Below are positions 14,577 through 21,673 of a stretch of DNA of 24,289 nt, piece after piece (within the stretch, counting starts at the first letter, position 1; every line of letters begins with the position of its first letter). Below the pieces are notes generated by a model. It had not been told where the DNA came from, did not search any database, and worked only from the letters and a program-made list of their open reading frames with translations. A program made the position numbers and the translations under genes. The DNA is from an uncultured Dorea sp. (GTDB taxonomy: Bacteria; Bacillota_A; Clostridia; Lachnospirales; Lachnospiraceae), in the NCBI GenBank assembly GCA_910579015.1, contig CAJTRO010000007.1:76456-100744 (forward strand). The letters run 5' to 3'.

Positions 14577-16319
14577 ATGGAAAATATCAATCTTAAAATC
14601 AACGGCCTTGATGTATCTGCTCCTTTAGGCTCTACGATCCTTGAAGCGGCGCACCTTGCAGGGATCCGGATACCGACGCTGTGTTATCTAAAGGAGATCA
14701 ATGAGATCGGCGCGTGTCGTATGTGCGTTGTTGAGGTAAAGGGAGCAAGGAATCTGGTTGCCGCCTGCGTGCATCCGGTTAATGAGGGGATGGAGGTATA
14801 CACCAATACCCCGAAGCTGATTGAGTCCAGGAAGAAGACTTTGCAGCTTCTCCTTTCCAACCATGACAAGAAATGTCTGTCATGCGTAAGGAGCGGCAAC
14901 TGTGAATTGCAGCAGCTGTGCCATGAGTACGGCGTAGACGATGAGGATTTCTATGAGGGCGAGATGAATCATTATGAGCTGGATGATTCCGCGGCTCATA
15001 TGATCCGTGACAATAATAAGTGTATCTTATGCCGGCGCTGTGTTGCAGTGTGTGAGAAGACACAGGGAATAGGCGTGATCGGGCCGAATAACCGTGGTTT
15101 TGCCACAATGATCGGTTCTGCCTTCGAGATGGGGTTAGGCGAGACGAGCTGTGTATCCTGCGGTCAATGTATTGCGGTCTGTCCGACCGGCGCGCTGTAT
15201 GAGAAGGACTACACGAGTCAGATCATCGAAGCCATCGCAGATCCGGAGAAATACGTGGTAGTACAGACCGCTCCGTCTGTCCGTGCGGGACTTGGAGAGG
15301 AATTCGGCTATCCGATGGGAACAGACGTGGAGGGCAAGATGGCGGCGGCCCTTAGAAGGCTCGGATTCGACAAGGTATTCGACACCGACTGGGCGGCAGA
15401 CCTTACCATCATGGAAGAGGCGGCGGAGCTTCTGGACCGTATCAAGAACGGCGGCGTACTGCCAATGATCACCTCCTGTTCACCGGGATGGATCAAGTAT
15501 TGTGAGCATTATTTCCCGGATATGACGGAGAATCTGTCGACCTGTAAGTCTCCGCAGCAGATGTTCGGCGCGATGTTAAAGACTTATTTTGCAGAGAAGG
15601 AGGGCATTGATCCGAAGAAGATCGTGTCCGTAAGCGTTATGCCTTGTACGGCAAAGAAGTTTGAGATCGGAAGAGACGACCAGAGCGCGGCGGGTGTTCC
15701 GGATGTGGATATCGCGATCACGACCAGGGAGCTTGCAAGGCTGATCAGGCGCTGCGGTATCGAATTTACGATGCTTCCTGACGAAGAGTTTGACAATCCG
15801 ATGGGTGAATCCACCGGCGCGGGTGTGATTTTTGGAGCCACCGGAGGAGTTATGGAGGCGGCCCTTCGTACTGCGGTCGAGGTCCTTACCGGAGAAGAGC
15901 TTGCGAACCTGGAGTTTACAGATGTGCGCGGAACGCAAGGGATCAAGGAAGCTTCCTACAATGTGGCGGGAATGGACGTGAAGGTTGCCGTTGCGTCAGG
16001 ACTTGGCAATGCAAGAGAACTGCTCAATAAGGTGAAGGCAGGAGAGGCTGACTATCACTTCATCGAGATCATGGGTTGTCCGGGCGGATGTGTGAACGGA
16101 GGCGGCCAGCCGCAGGTATCCGGCGATGTCCGCAACTTTACGGATGTGCGCGGTATCCGTGCAGGCGTACTGTACCGTAATGACGAGGCGAAGGCGGTCC
16201 GCAAGTCCCATGAGAATCAGGAGATCAAGAAGCTGTATGACGAGTATCTTGAGAAACCGGGAAGCCATAAGGCGCATGAGACGCTGCATACCAGCTATGT
16301 GAAGAGAACTGTGTATTAG
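14577..16319 (+). CDS. hydA: Catalytic [FeFe]-hydrogenase subunit HydA
   Basis: This 580-residue protein has a [2Fe-2S] domain (C36, C47, C50, C64) and a His-Cys3 [4Fe-4S] site (H96, C100, C103, C109). A 2x[4Fe-4S] ferredoxin follows (C149/152/155/159 and C192/195/198/202), then the H-cluster domain. The H-cluster motifs are TSCSPGW (C301, S302), MPCTAKKFE (C357) and MGCPGGCVNGGG (C501, C505). The first motif has Ser where CpI has its second Cys. It reduces protons or oxidises H2, taking electrons through HydB/HydC. It lacks the extra C-terminal [2Fe-2S] domain of longer HydA proteins such as that of Thermotoga. ATG 14577 is chosen over ATG 14568 because the GGAGG (14563-14567) directly abuts 14568 but lies nine bases from 14577. 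A terminator follows the stop. The maturases HydE, HydF and HydG are not in the window. Confidence 0.97.
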   Translation: MENINLKINGLDVSAPLGSTILEAAHLAGIRIPTLCYLKEINEIGACRMCVVEVKGARNLVAACVHPVNEGMEVYTNTPKLIESRKKTLQLLLSNHDKKCLSCVRSGNCELQQLCHEYGVDDEDFYEGEMNHYELDDSAAHMIRDNNKCILCRRCVAVCEKTQGIGVIGPNNRGFATMIGSAFEMGLGETSCVSCGQCIAVCPTGALYEKDYTSQIIEAIADPEKYVVVQTAPSVRAGLGEEFGYPMGTDVEGKMAAALRRLGFDKVFDTDWAADLTIMEEAAELLDRIKNGGVLPMITSCSPGWIKYCEHYFPDMTENLSTCKSPQQMFGAMLKTYFAEKEGIDPKKIVSVSVMPCTAKKFEIGRDDQSAAGVPDVDIAITTRELARLIRRCGIEFTMLPDEEFDNPMGESTGAGVIFGATGGVMEAALRTAVEVLTGEELANLEFTDVRGTQGIKEASYNVAGMDVKVAVASGLGNARELLNKVKAGEADYHFIEIMGCPGGCVNGGGQPQVSGDVRNFTDVRGIRAGVLYRNDEAKAVRKSHENQEIKKLYDEYLEKPGSHKAHETLHTSYVKRTVY

Positions 16320-16332
16320 AGGATATATCATT

Positions 16333-16381
16333 GGGAACAGCACCCTTCTTTATTGAGAACGGCGGTGCTGTTCCCTTCTTT
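16333..16381 (+). terminator. Rho-independent terminator of the hydrogenase operon
   Basis: GGGAACAGCACC (16333-16344) pairs perfectly with GGTGCTGTTCCC (16364-16375), giving a 12-bp stem and a 19-base loop followed by TTCTTT. It starts 13 bases after the hydA stop and separates the operon from the sensory hydrogenase transcript. Confidence 0.85.
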
Positions 16382-16419
16382 GGTTTCCCGCTTTTATTGT
16401 CTTTTGGATTGGAAATGGC

Positions 16420-16448
16420 TTGAGCAGGTATCGGTGTTTTGCTATAAT
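16420..16448 (+). promoter_or_regulatory. Sigma-A promoter of the sensory hydrogenase operon
   Basis: TTGAGC (16420-16425), a 17-base spacer and a perfect TATAAT (16443-16448) with an extended TGC in front. The leader to ATG 16493 is about 38 bases and contains GGGAGGAG (16477-16484). The sensory gene is therefore expressed independently of hydABC. Confidence 0.85.
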
Positions 16449-16492
16449 TAAGGGAGTACAGATACGATACAGGTCAGGGAGGAGAAGAAAAG

Positions 16493-18205
16493 ATGCGTGT
16501 AATTGATTTTAGGGACGCAAGCTGCAAACACTGTTATAAGTGCGTGCGCAACTGTGAGGTAAAGGCGATTTCGGTTGTGCACGAGCAGGCGCATATCATG
16601 AAGGATCACTGTATTAACTGCGGGCATTGTCTGGAGGTCTGTCCACAGAATGCGAAGACATTTGCCAGCGATATGGACAGGGTGAAAGGGTATCTCAGGC
16701 AGGGGATGAAGGTCATCATCTCCATAGCGCCGTCCTACCTGGGAGTTCTGGAATACAACAGGCCGGGACAGGTCGTGGACGCCTTAAAGAGGCTTGGATT
16801 CTTTGAAGTGCGGGAGACTGCGGAAGGCGCGGCGCTTGTCACGAAGGAGTACAGAAGGCTCCTTAAGGAAGGAAAGATGACGAACATTATCTCTACCTGC
16901 TGTCCGAGCGTTAACGATCTGATTGAGAAGTATTATCCCAAGCTTGTGCCTATGATGGCTCCGGTGGTGTCCCCGATGGCGGCTCACGGCCGTCTGATCA
17001 AGAGCATCTACGGCGGGGATGTGAAGGTTGTCTTCCTGGGGCCCTGTATCGCGAAGAAGGAAGAAGCGATCGGCGACGAGCGTGTGCGGGGGGCGGTTGA
17101 TGCGATCCTGACCTTCGAAGAGATCACGAAGTGGTGGAGCGCGCAGGGGATCGATATCCATCAGTGCGAGGACCAGCCGATGGGTAATCCGGATCCGGGA
17201 GTGAATCAGCTCTATCCGATCAGCGGGGGAGTGATTCAGTCGGTTCTTGCGGGTACAGACGAGGGGCATTATTATAAAGTACATATTGACGGACTTAAGA
17301 ATTGTATGGAATTGTTCGAAGAATTAGAGAAAGGAGGGATACGGGACTGTTTCTTCGAGGTGAATGTCTGTGAAGGAGGCTGTATCAAGGGACCGGCTTC
17401 GGATAAGTGGCGTCAGTCTCTGGTACGGGCGAAGATGGATATTGAAAAGCAGGTGGAGCACAGGGCGGAAGCGGTGGATATTGACGGAGGCGCTGTCGAT
17501 CTGCATAAGGTATTTACAGACCGGCGCGTGGTCGACGCCTTGCCGGATGATAAGCAGATGCAGGAGGTGCTTCATGCCATGGGCAAGTATACCAGGGAGG
17601 ACGAGTTGAACTGCGGCGCCTGCGGATACGCGACCTGCCGGGCGAAGGCTGCGGCAGTGTTCCAGAAGAAGGCGGAGATCGGCATGTGTCTTCCATATGC
17701 CCTTGCACAGGCAGAGTCCATGTCCAACATCGTCATGGACGTGACGCCCAGCATGATCTTGATCGTCGACAAGGACATGCGGATAAGGGAGTGCAACAAG
17801 AAGGCCATGGAGATGCTTGGGGTATCAAGGGAAGAGGCGCTGGAGCGCTATATCTTTGAATTCATAGACGATAGGGATATCGCAGAGGTACTATCCACTA
17901 AGAAGCAGATCATCCACAAGAAGATGAGCCTGGATACCGTGAAGCTTAAGGTGGTGGAGACGATCATCTACATCGACAGTCTGGAGTCGGTCCTTGTGAC
18001 CTATCAGGATATCACGAAGGAAGAGAAGGCGAAGGAACAGCATTTTAACCTGAAGATGGAGACGGTTGAGATGGCCCAGAAGGTGATCGACAAGCAGATG
18101 ATGGTCGCACAGGAGATCGCGGGATTGCTGGGGGAGACGACGGCGGAGACGAAGGTTACGCTGTCAAGGCTTCGGGATTCGATCTTATTTGAAGAAGAAC
18201 TATGA
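16493..18205 (+). CDS. HydS-like sensory [FeFe]-hydrogenase with PAS domain
   Basis: This is a 570-residue soluble protein. A 2x[4Fe-4S] ferredoxin (C11/14/17/21 and C40/43/46/50) is followed by an H-cluster domain with STCCP (C136, C137), GPCIAKKEE (C185) and NVCEGGCIKGP (C293, C297). Next is a [4Fe-4S] motif CGACGYATC-x16-C (C374, C377, C382, C399), then a PAS domain (about 410-515) and a short helical tail. The Met residues flanking the H-cluster in catalytic enzymes (MPC and MxCxxGC) are Gly183 and Asn291 here, as expected of the group C sensory type. It probably reports H2 or redox state through PAS rather than making H2 in bulk. The PP2C gene starts 34 bases later in the same transcript. 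There is no kinase domain, so output must go through a partner. Confidence 0.93.
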   Translation: MRVIDFRDASCKHCYKCVRNCEVKAISVVHEQAHIMKDHCINCGHCLEVCPQNAKTFASDMDRVKGYLRQGMKVIISIAPSYLGVLEYNRPGQVVDALKRLGFFEVRETAEGAALVTKEYRRLLKEGKMTNIISTCCPSVNDLIEKYYPKLVPMMAPVVSPMAAHGRLIKSIYGGDVKVVFLGPCIAKKEEAIGDERVRGAVDAILTFEEITKWWSAQGIDIHQCEDQPMGNPDPGVNQLYPISGGVIQSVLAGTDEGHYYKVHIDGLKNCMELFEELEKGGIRDCFFEVNVCEGGCIKGPASDKWRQSLVRAKMDIEKQVEHRAEAVDIDGGAVDLHKVFTDRRVVDALPDDKQMQEVLHAMGKYTREDELNCGACGYATCRAKAAAVFQKKAEIGMCLPYALAQAESMSNIVMDVTPSMILIVDKDMRIRECNKKAMEMLGVSREEALERYIFEFIDDRDIAEVLSTKKQIIHKKMSLDTVKLKVVETIIYIDSLESVLVTYQDITKEEKAKEQHFNLKMETVEMAQKVIDKQMMVAQEIAGLLGETTAETKVTLSRLRDSILFEEEL

Positions 18206-18239
18206 AACACGTGTGGAATGAAAGGAATGGACAGATAAT

Positions 18240-19412
18240 ATGAGCGTGAGTGTGGATATATCCTGGAAAAGCCTGAACAAACACAAAGAAGAGCTGTGCG
18301 GGGATAAGGTTGAAGTGTTAAAGACGAAGGATTCTGAGATCGTGATACTGGCGGACGGTATGGGAAGCGGGGTAAAGGCGAATATCCTGGCGACACTTAC
18401 GTCCAAGATATTAGGCACGATGTTTCTTGAGGGAGCCATGATAGAATCCTGTGTCGAGACGATCGCGAAGACACTGCCGGTCTGCAAGGTCAGGGAGGCG
18501 GCTTATGCCACGTTCAGTATTCTTCAGATCTTTCACGATGGAGAGGCATATCTGGTGGAATTCGACAATCCGCGCTGTATCTTTGTGAGGGACGGCAGGA
18601 TCGTGGATTATCCTTATCAGGAGAGAGAGATTGAGGGAAAGAATATCCGGGAGTACCGTTTTAAGGTGAAGCTTAAGGATTGTTTCGTGCTGATGAGCGA
18701 CGGAGTGATCTGGGCCGGCGAGGGTGAACTCATGAATCTTGGCTGGACCTGGGAGGATATGGCGGATTATACGCTGAAATGTACGAAGCAGACGTTGTCG
18801 GCGTCCAGGCTTGCGGCGATGTTAAGCCAGCTGTGCGACGATCTGTACGGCAACAAGCCCGGGGATGATACGACGGTTGCCGTGGCAAGGGTGATCGAGC
18901 GCCGGATCATTAATATATTTACCGGCCCGCCGACACATAAGGAGGACGATGAGAGAGTGGTCCGCGACTTCATGAAGCAGGAAGGAAAGAAGGTGGTATG
19001 CGGCGGCACCAGTGCGAATATCACGTCAAGGGTATTAAAGAGGGAGATCGTAACCTCTGTAAATTATGCGGATCCGACCGTTCCGCCGACTGCGGCGATA
19101 GAGGGACTGGATCTTGTGACAGAGGGTGTTCTGACCATCGGCAAGTCGCTGGGACTTCTGAAACGTTATGAACAGGATGAATTTGACGAGGCGTTCTTCG
19201 ATGAACTGGATGCGGATAACGGCGCGGCAAAGCTTGCGAAGCTGATCATCGAGGAGTGTACACAGATTAATCTTTTCGTGGGAAGGGCGATGAATGTGGC
19301 TCATAAGAATTCAAATCTGCCGTTTGACTTAAGCGTCAGGATGAATCTGGTGGAACAGCTGAAGGAATGTGCGCAGAATCTGGGGAAGAATGTGAACGTA
19401 AAATACTATTAA
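18240..19412 (+). CDS. SpoIIE-type PP2C phosphatase with an unassigned C-terminal domain
   Basis: This is a 390-residue soluble protein. Residues 1-220 are a PP2C/SpoIIE phosphatase with metal-binding motifs ILADGMGSG (D39), LMSDGVIWAG (D154) and GDDTTVAV (D209, D210). Phosphatases of this family dephosphorylate Ser/Thr on anti-anti-sigma or other STAS proteins. Residues about 225-390 form a second domain I cannot name, with GGTSANITSRVLKREI and IEGLDLVTEGVLTIGKSLG as its most conserved-looking parts. It follows the HydS-like gene by 34 bases with a purine-rich AAAGGAATGG in front, and this pairing is known for group C hydrogenases. The phosphatase is the natural output of the H2/redox sensor. 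No substrate protein is encoded nearby. The gene ends 110 bases before FIST, which has its own promoter. Confidence 0.92.
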   Translation: MSVSVDISWKSLNKHKEELCGDKVEVLKTKDSEIVILADGMGSGVKANILATLTSKILGTMFLEGAMIESCVETIAKTLPVCKVREAAYATFSILQIFHDGEAYLVEFDNPRCIFVRDGRIVDYPYQEREIEGKNIREYRFKVKLKDCFVLMSDGVIWAGEGELMNLGWTWEDMADYTLKCTKQTLSASRLAAMLSQLCDDLYGNKPGDDTTVAVARVIERRIINIFTGPPTHKEDDERVVRDFMKQEGKKVVCGGTSANITSRVLKREIVTSVNYADPTVPPTAAIEGLDLVTEGVLTIGKSLGLLKRYEQDEFDEAFFDELDADNGAAKLAKLIIEECTQINLFVGRAMNVAHKNSNLPFDLSVRMNLVEQLKECAQNLGKNVNVKYY

Positions 19413-19424
19413 CAAGAATCGCAA

Positions 19425-19442
19425 TAAGTAAATATTTAACAA
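19425..19442. promoter_or_regulatory. Candidate Rex-like operator upstream of the FIST promoter
   Basis: TAAGTAA-ATAT-TTAACAA has a perfect right half of the Rex consensus TTGTTAA-N4-TTAACAA but only 4 of 7 matches on the left. It ends six bases before the -35 box. A second TTAACAA lies at 19409-19415 over the phosphatase stop codon. NADH-sensing control would fit the context but is not demonstrated. Confidence 0.3.
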
Positions 19443-19448
19443 AAAGGA

Positions 19449-19477
19449 TTGACGCAAAATAGCGTATCCCATATAAT
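19449..19477 (+). promoter_or_regulatory. Strong sigma-A promoter of the FIST-MCP operon
   Basis: TTGACG (19449-19454) and a perfect TATAAT (19472-19477) are separated by 17 bases. It lies 60 to 70 bases after the phosphatase stop, giving FIST and MCP their own transcript. Confidence 0.88.
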
Positions 19478-19522
19478 AAAGTCACGTTTTATATAAGTCA
19501 AGCAGAGAAAGAGGAATACATA

Positions 19523-20578
19523 ATGAAGCAGATATTTGGAAAAAGCCAGAGCGGGAATCTGAAGGAAGCTGTCAGGGGAATCAGCAGACCTCAGTTTCTG
19601 ATGCTGTTCTCGAACGGAGATCAGTTTGAATCACATGTAAGGGAGCTGGAAGAACTCTATCCAGGAGTGCCCAGTATCGGATGTATCGGCATGTGCTATG
19701 ATACGAAGATTGTAGAGAAGGGAGTCGGCGTTATTGCATTTACAGAAGGGGTTGTTGCGGCCGCGAATGTATTGGAGGAAGTGTCGGTTATGCCGGTAAA
19801 GTATATCGAACGGCTTGAGCGGGACGTGAACAGTGTGAAAGGATCGCACAATGATACGATCTGTATCGATCTGTGCTGCGGCAATGATGCCTGCGTGCTG
19901 ACTACGATCTATTCTGTATTGAAGCGCAGGGATATCTCTCTCGTGGGGGGAACAGGCGATGCAGGCAAGGTCTCTGCGAACGGAAGGGTGTATGAGGATG
20001 CAGTTGCCTATGCGGTTGTGAAGAATTCAGGCGGCCGGGTGAAGGCATATAAAGAGAATATTTACCATCAGTTGAAGAATTATCGTTTTATAGCCTCGGA
20101 GACCGATAAGGCCAATTATGTCATCGGAGCCTTGAACGGAAGACCGGCGAAGCAGGTCTACCAGGATATCCTCCATGTGTCTGAGCAGGAGATCACAACC
20201 CGGACCTTCCAGAATCCTTTCGGCAAACTGAACGGGGATGATACCTGTATCGTGTCGATCAAGGAAGTGAGCGGGAATGCGCTGACATGCTTCAGGCAGG
20301 TCAATGATTCAGACGTTCTTGTTCTGCTTGAATTGGGAGATTACCGTGCGATCGTAAAGGATACGATTTCTATGATACAGCGGGATTTCCCGAAGGTTTC
20401 GGCTGTCTTTTCTGTTAACTGTCTCTTCCGTTATCTACTGTTTACACAGAACCAGTATATGCAGGAATATCTGAATGACATGGGAAGGCTTGGAGATCAT
20501 GCAGGCCTTGTCGGATATGGAGAGCATTATAACAACCGGTTCGTGAATCAGTCCATGACCTGTGTGGTATTTGAATAA
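19523..20578 (+). CDS. FIST-domain sensory protein
   Basis: This is a 351-residue soluble protein with the two-part FIST architecture. The FIST N part covers about residues 20-200, including PSIGCIGMCYD and the conserved LVGGTGDAGK. The FIST C part covers about 215-345, including QNPFGKLNGDD and VFSVNCLFRYLLF. FIST domains are thought to bind small ligands, perhaps amino acids, and are often linked to signalling outputs. Here no output domain is fused; the adjacent gene 12 bases downstream is a soluble chemoreceptor, suggesting that FIST senses and the partner transduces. AGAGGA precedes ATG 19523. The gene has its own promoter and a possible Rex-like site. Several cysteines cluster (CIDLCCGNDAC at about residues 113-123), which could hold a metal or respond to redox, though this is only suggestive. 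Confidence 0.9.
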   Translation: MKQIFGKSQSGNLKEAVRGISRPQFLMLFSNGDQFESHVRELEELYPGVPSIGCIGMCYDTKIVEKGVGVIAFTEGVVAAANVLEEVSVMPVKYIERLERDVNSVKGSHNDTICIDLCCGNDACVLTTIYSVLKRRDISLVGGTGDAGKVSANGRVYEDAVAYAVVKNSGGRVKAYKENIYHQLKNYRFIASETDKANYVIGALNGRPAKQVYQDILHVSEQEITTRTFQNPFGKLNGDDTCIVSIKEVSGNALTCFRQVNDSDVLVLLELGDYRAIVKDTISMIQRDFPKVSAVFSVNCLFRYLLFTQNQYMQEYLNDMGRLGDHAGLVGYGEHYNNRFVNQSMTCVVFE

Positions 20579-20590
20579 GGGGGAAGAGAT

Positions 20591-21541
20591 ATGTTTTGGA
20601 AGAAGAATAGGCAAGAGACAAAAGCGGTATCCGAGAACGAGAACAGCCTGTATCCGGTGCTTCATGTAATGGGGAGCCTTAAGGATTATCATAAAGAGAT
20701 GGTACAAAAAGAGGTTGACTCTTTGTGGGAACTCAATGAGATAGGAAGATCCTTTGGCGGTGTCGTGAAAGAAGCGGAAGATTTTCAGGTGAAGCTTTTG
20801 GAGTTCGGAGAGAATTTCTCAAGTATCGAGCAGGTTTCCGGTGAGTTTATTACGGTGAAGGATACGATATCACAGTCGGTTGCCCGCGCGCAGGGCGGGG
20901 TAGAGGAGCTTAAGAACAGCTCCGAACAGGTTGCCGATTATTTCAGCGAGATGGAGCATACATTTGAGGATCTGCAAAAGGCGGTTGAGAAGATCAAGCA
21001 GTGTACGGATAAGATCGTGTCTATCGCCGATCAGACGAATATCCTTGCAATTAATGCGTCCATCGAGGCCGCCCGTGCCGGCGAGCAGGGGAAGGGCTTT
21101 GCGGTAGTTGCGGTAGAGGTCAAGAAGCTTGCCGACGAGATCAAGAACCTGACACGCGAGGTTGATTCCGGTATCCAGGACGTGGAGCAGGGAACGGATC
21201 AGCTGAGCAGCAGTATCACGACGTCTCAGAGCGCGCTTGGGGAGAGCCTTGATAAGGTGCAGGAGACGTACAATATGTTTGATGAGATCACACAGTCGGC
21301 GGAAGGCGCGGCGACGGTACATACGGAGATCTCAGGCGTGATCGATCAGTCGAAGTCTGCGCTTCAGGTATTGTGCGGTTTCTTTGACCAGATCAAGATG
21401 CAGTATCAGGAGGTTATGAGCCATATTAATAAGGCCGGAAGACTTGGGACCACGAAGAGTACGATGTTTGAAGATATAGATAATATGTTGTCACAGATTC
21501 CGCCTATCGTTAAGGATTTCAATTCTCGGAATAAGGGATAG
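20591..21541 (+). CDS. Soluble methyl-accepting chemotaxis-type protein
   Basis: This is a 316-residue protein with no membrane segment or signal peptide. Residues about 85-290 form the antiparallel coiled coil of a chemoreceptor signalling domain, with the CheA/CheW-binding hairpin tip ADQTNILAINASIEAARAGE (about 146-165) followed by QGKGFAVVAVEVKKLADE. The N-terminal 80 residues are helical and contain no sensor domain I recognise, so input probably comes from the FIST protein encoded 12 bases upstream. GGGGGAAGAG gives a good ribosome site. No cheA, cheW or flagellar gene is in the window; the protein may feed a chemosensory array elsewhere or act as a stand-alone scaffold. A long inverted repeat follows the stop. 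Confidence 0.92.
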   Translation: MFWKKNRQETKAVSENENSLYPVLHVMGSLKDYHKEMVQKEVDSLWELNEIGRSFGGVVKEAEDFQVKLLEFGENFSSIEQVSGEFITVKDTISQSVARAQGGVEELKNSSEQVADYFSEMEHTFEDLQKAVEKIKQCTDKIVSIADQTNILAINASIEAARAGEQGKGFAVVAVEVKKLADEIKNLTREVDSGIQDVEQGTDQLSSSITTSQSALGESLDKVQETYNMFDEITQSAEGAATVHTEISGVIDQSKSALQVLCGFFDQIKMQYQEVMSHINKAGRLGTTKSTMFEDIDNMLSQIPPIVKDFNSRNKG

Positions 21542-21562
21542 AAGTTCTGGACGACTGCGGAG

Positions 21563-21610
21563 CATAGATAACAGGGGAACGGTAATTTTTCCGTTCCCCT
21601 GTTATCTATG
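21563..21610. terminator. Perfect 20-bp inverted repeat between convergent operons, probable bidirectional terminator
   Basis: The arm at 21563-21582 is fully complementary to 21591-21610, with the 8-base loop TAATTTTT. It lies between the MCP stop and the aroA stop, which face each other. Neither side is followed by a clean T-run, which is unusual for an intrinsic terminator. Confidence 0.7.
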
Positions 21611-21673
21611 TATAAGCATTTGTTTCTTAAGTCTTTCCTCAGGATGCCGTAAGGAAAATGGAATACGCGAAGC

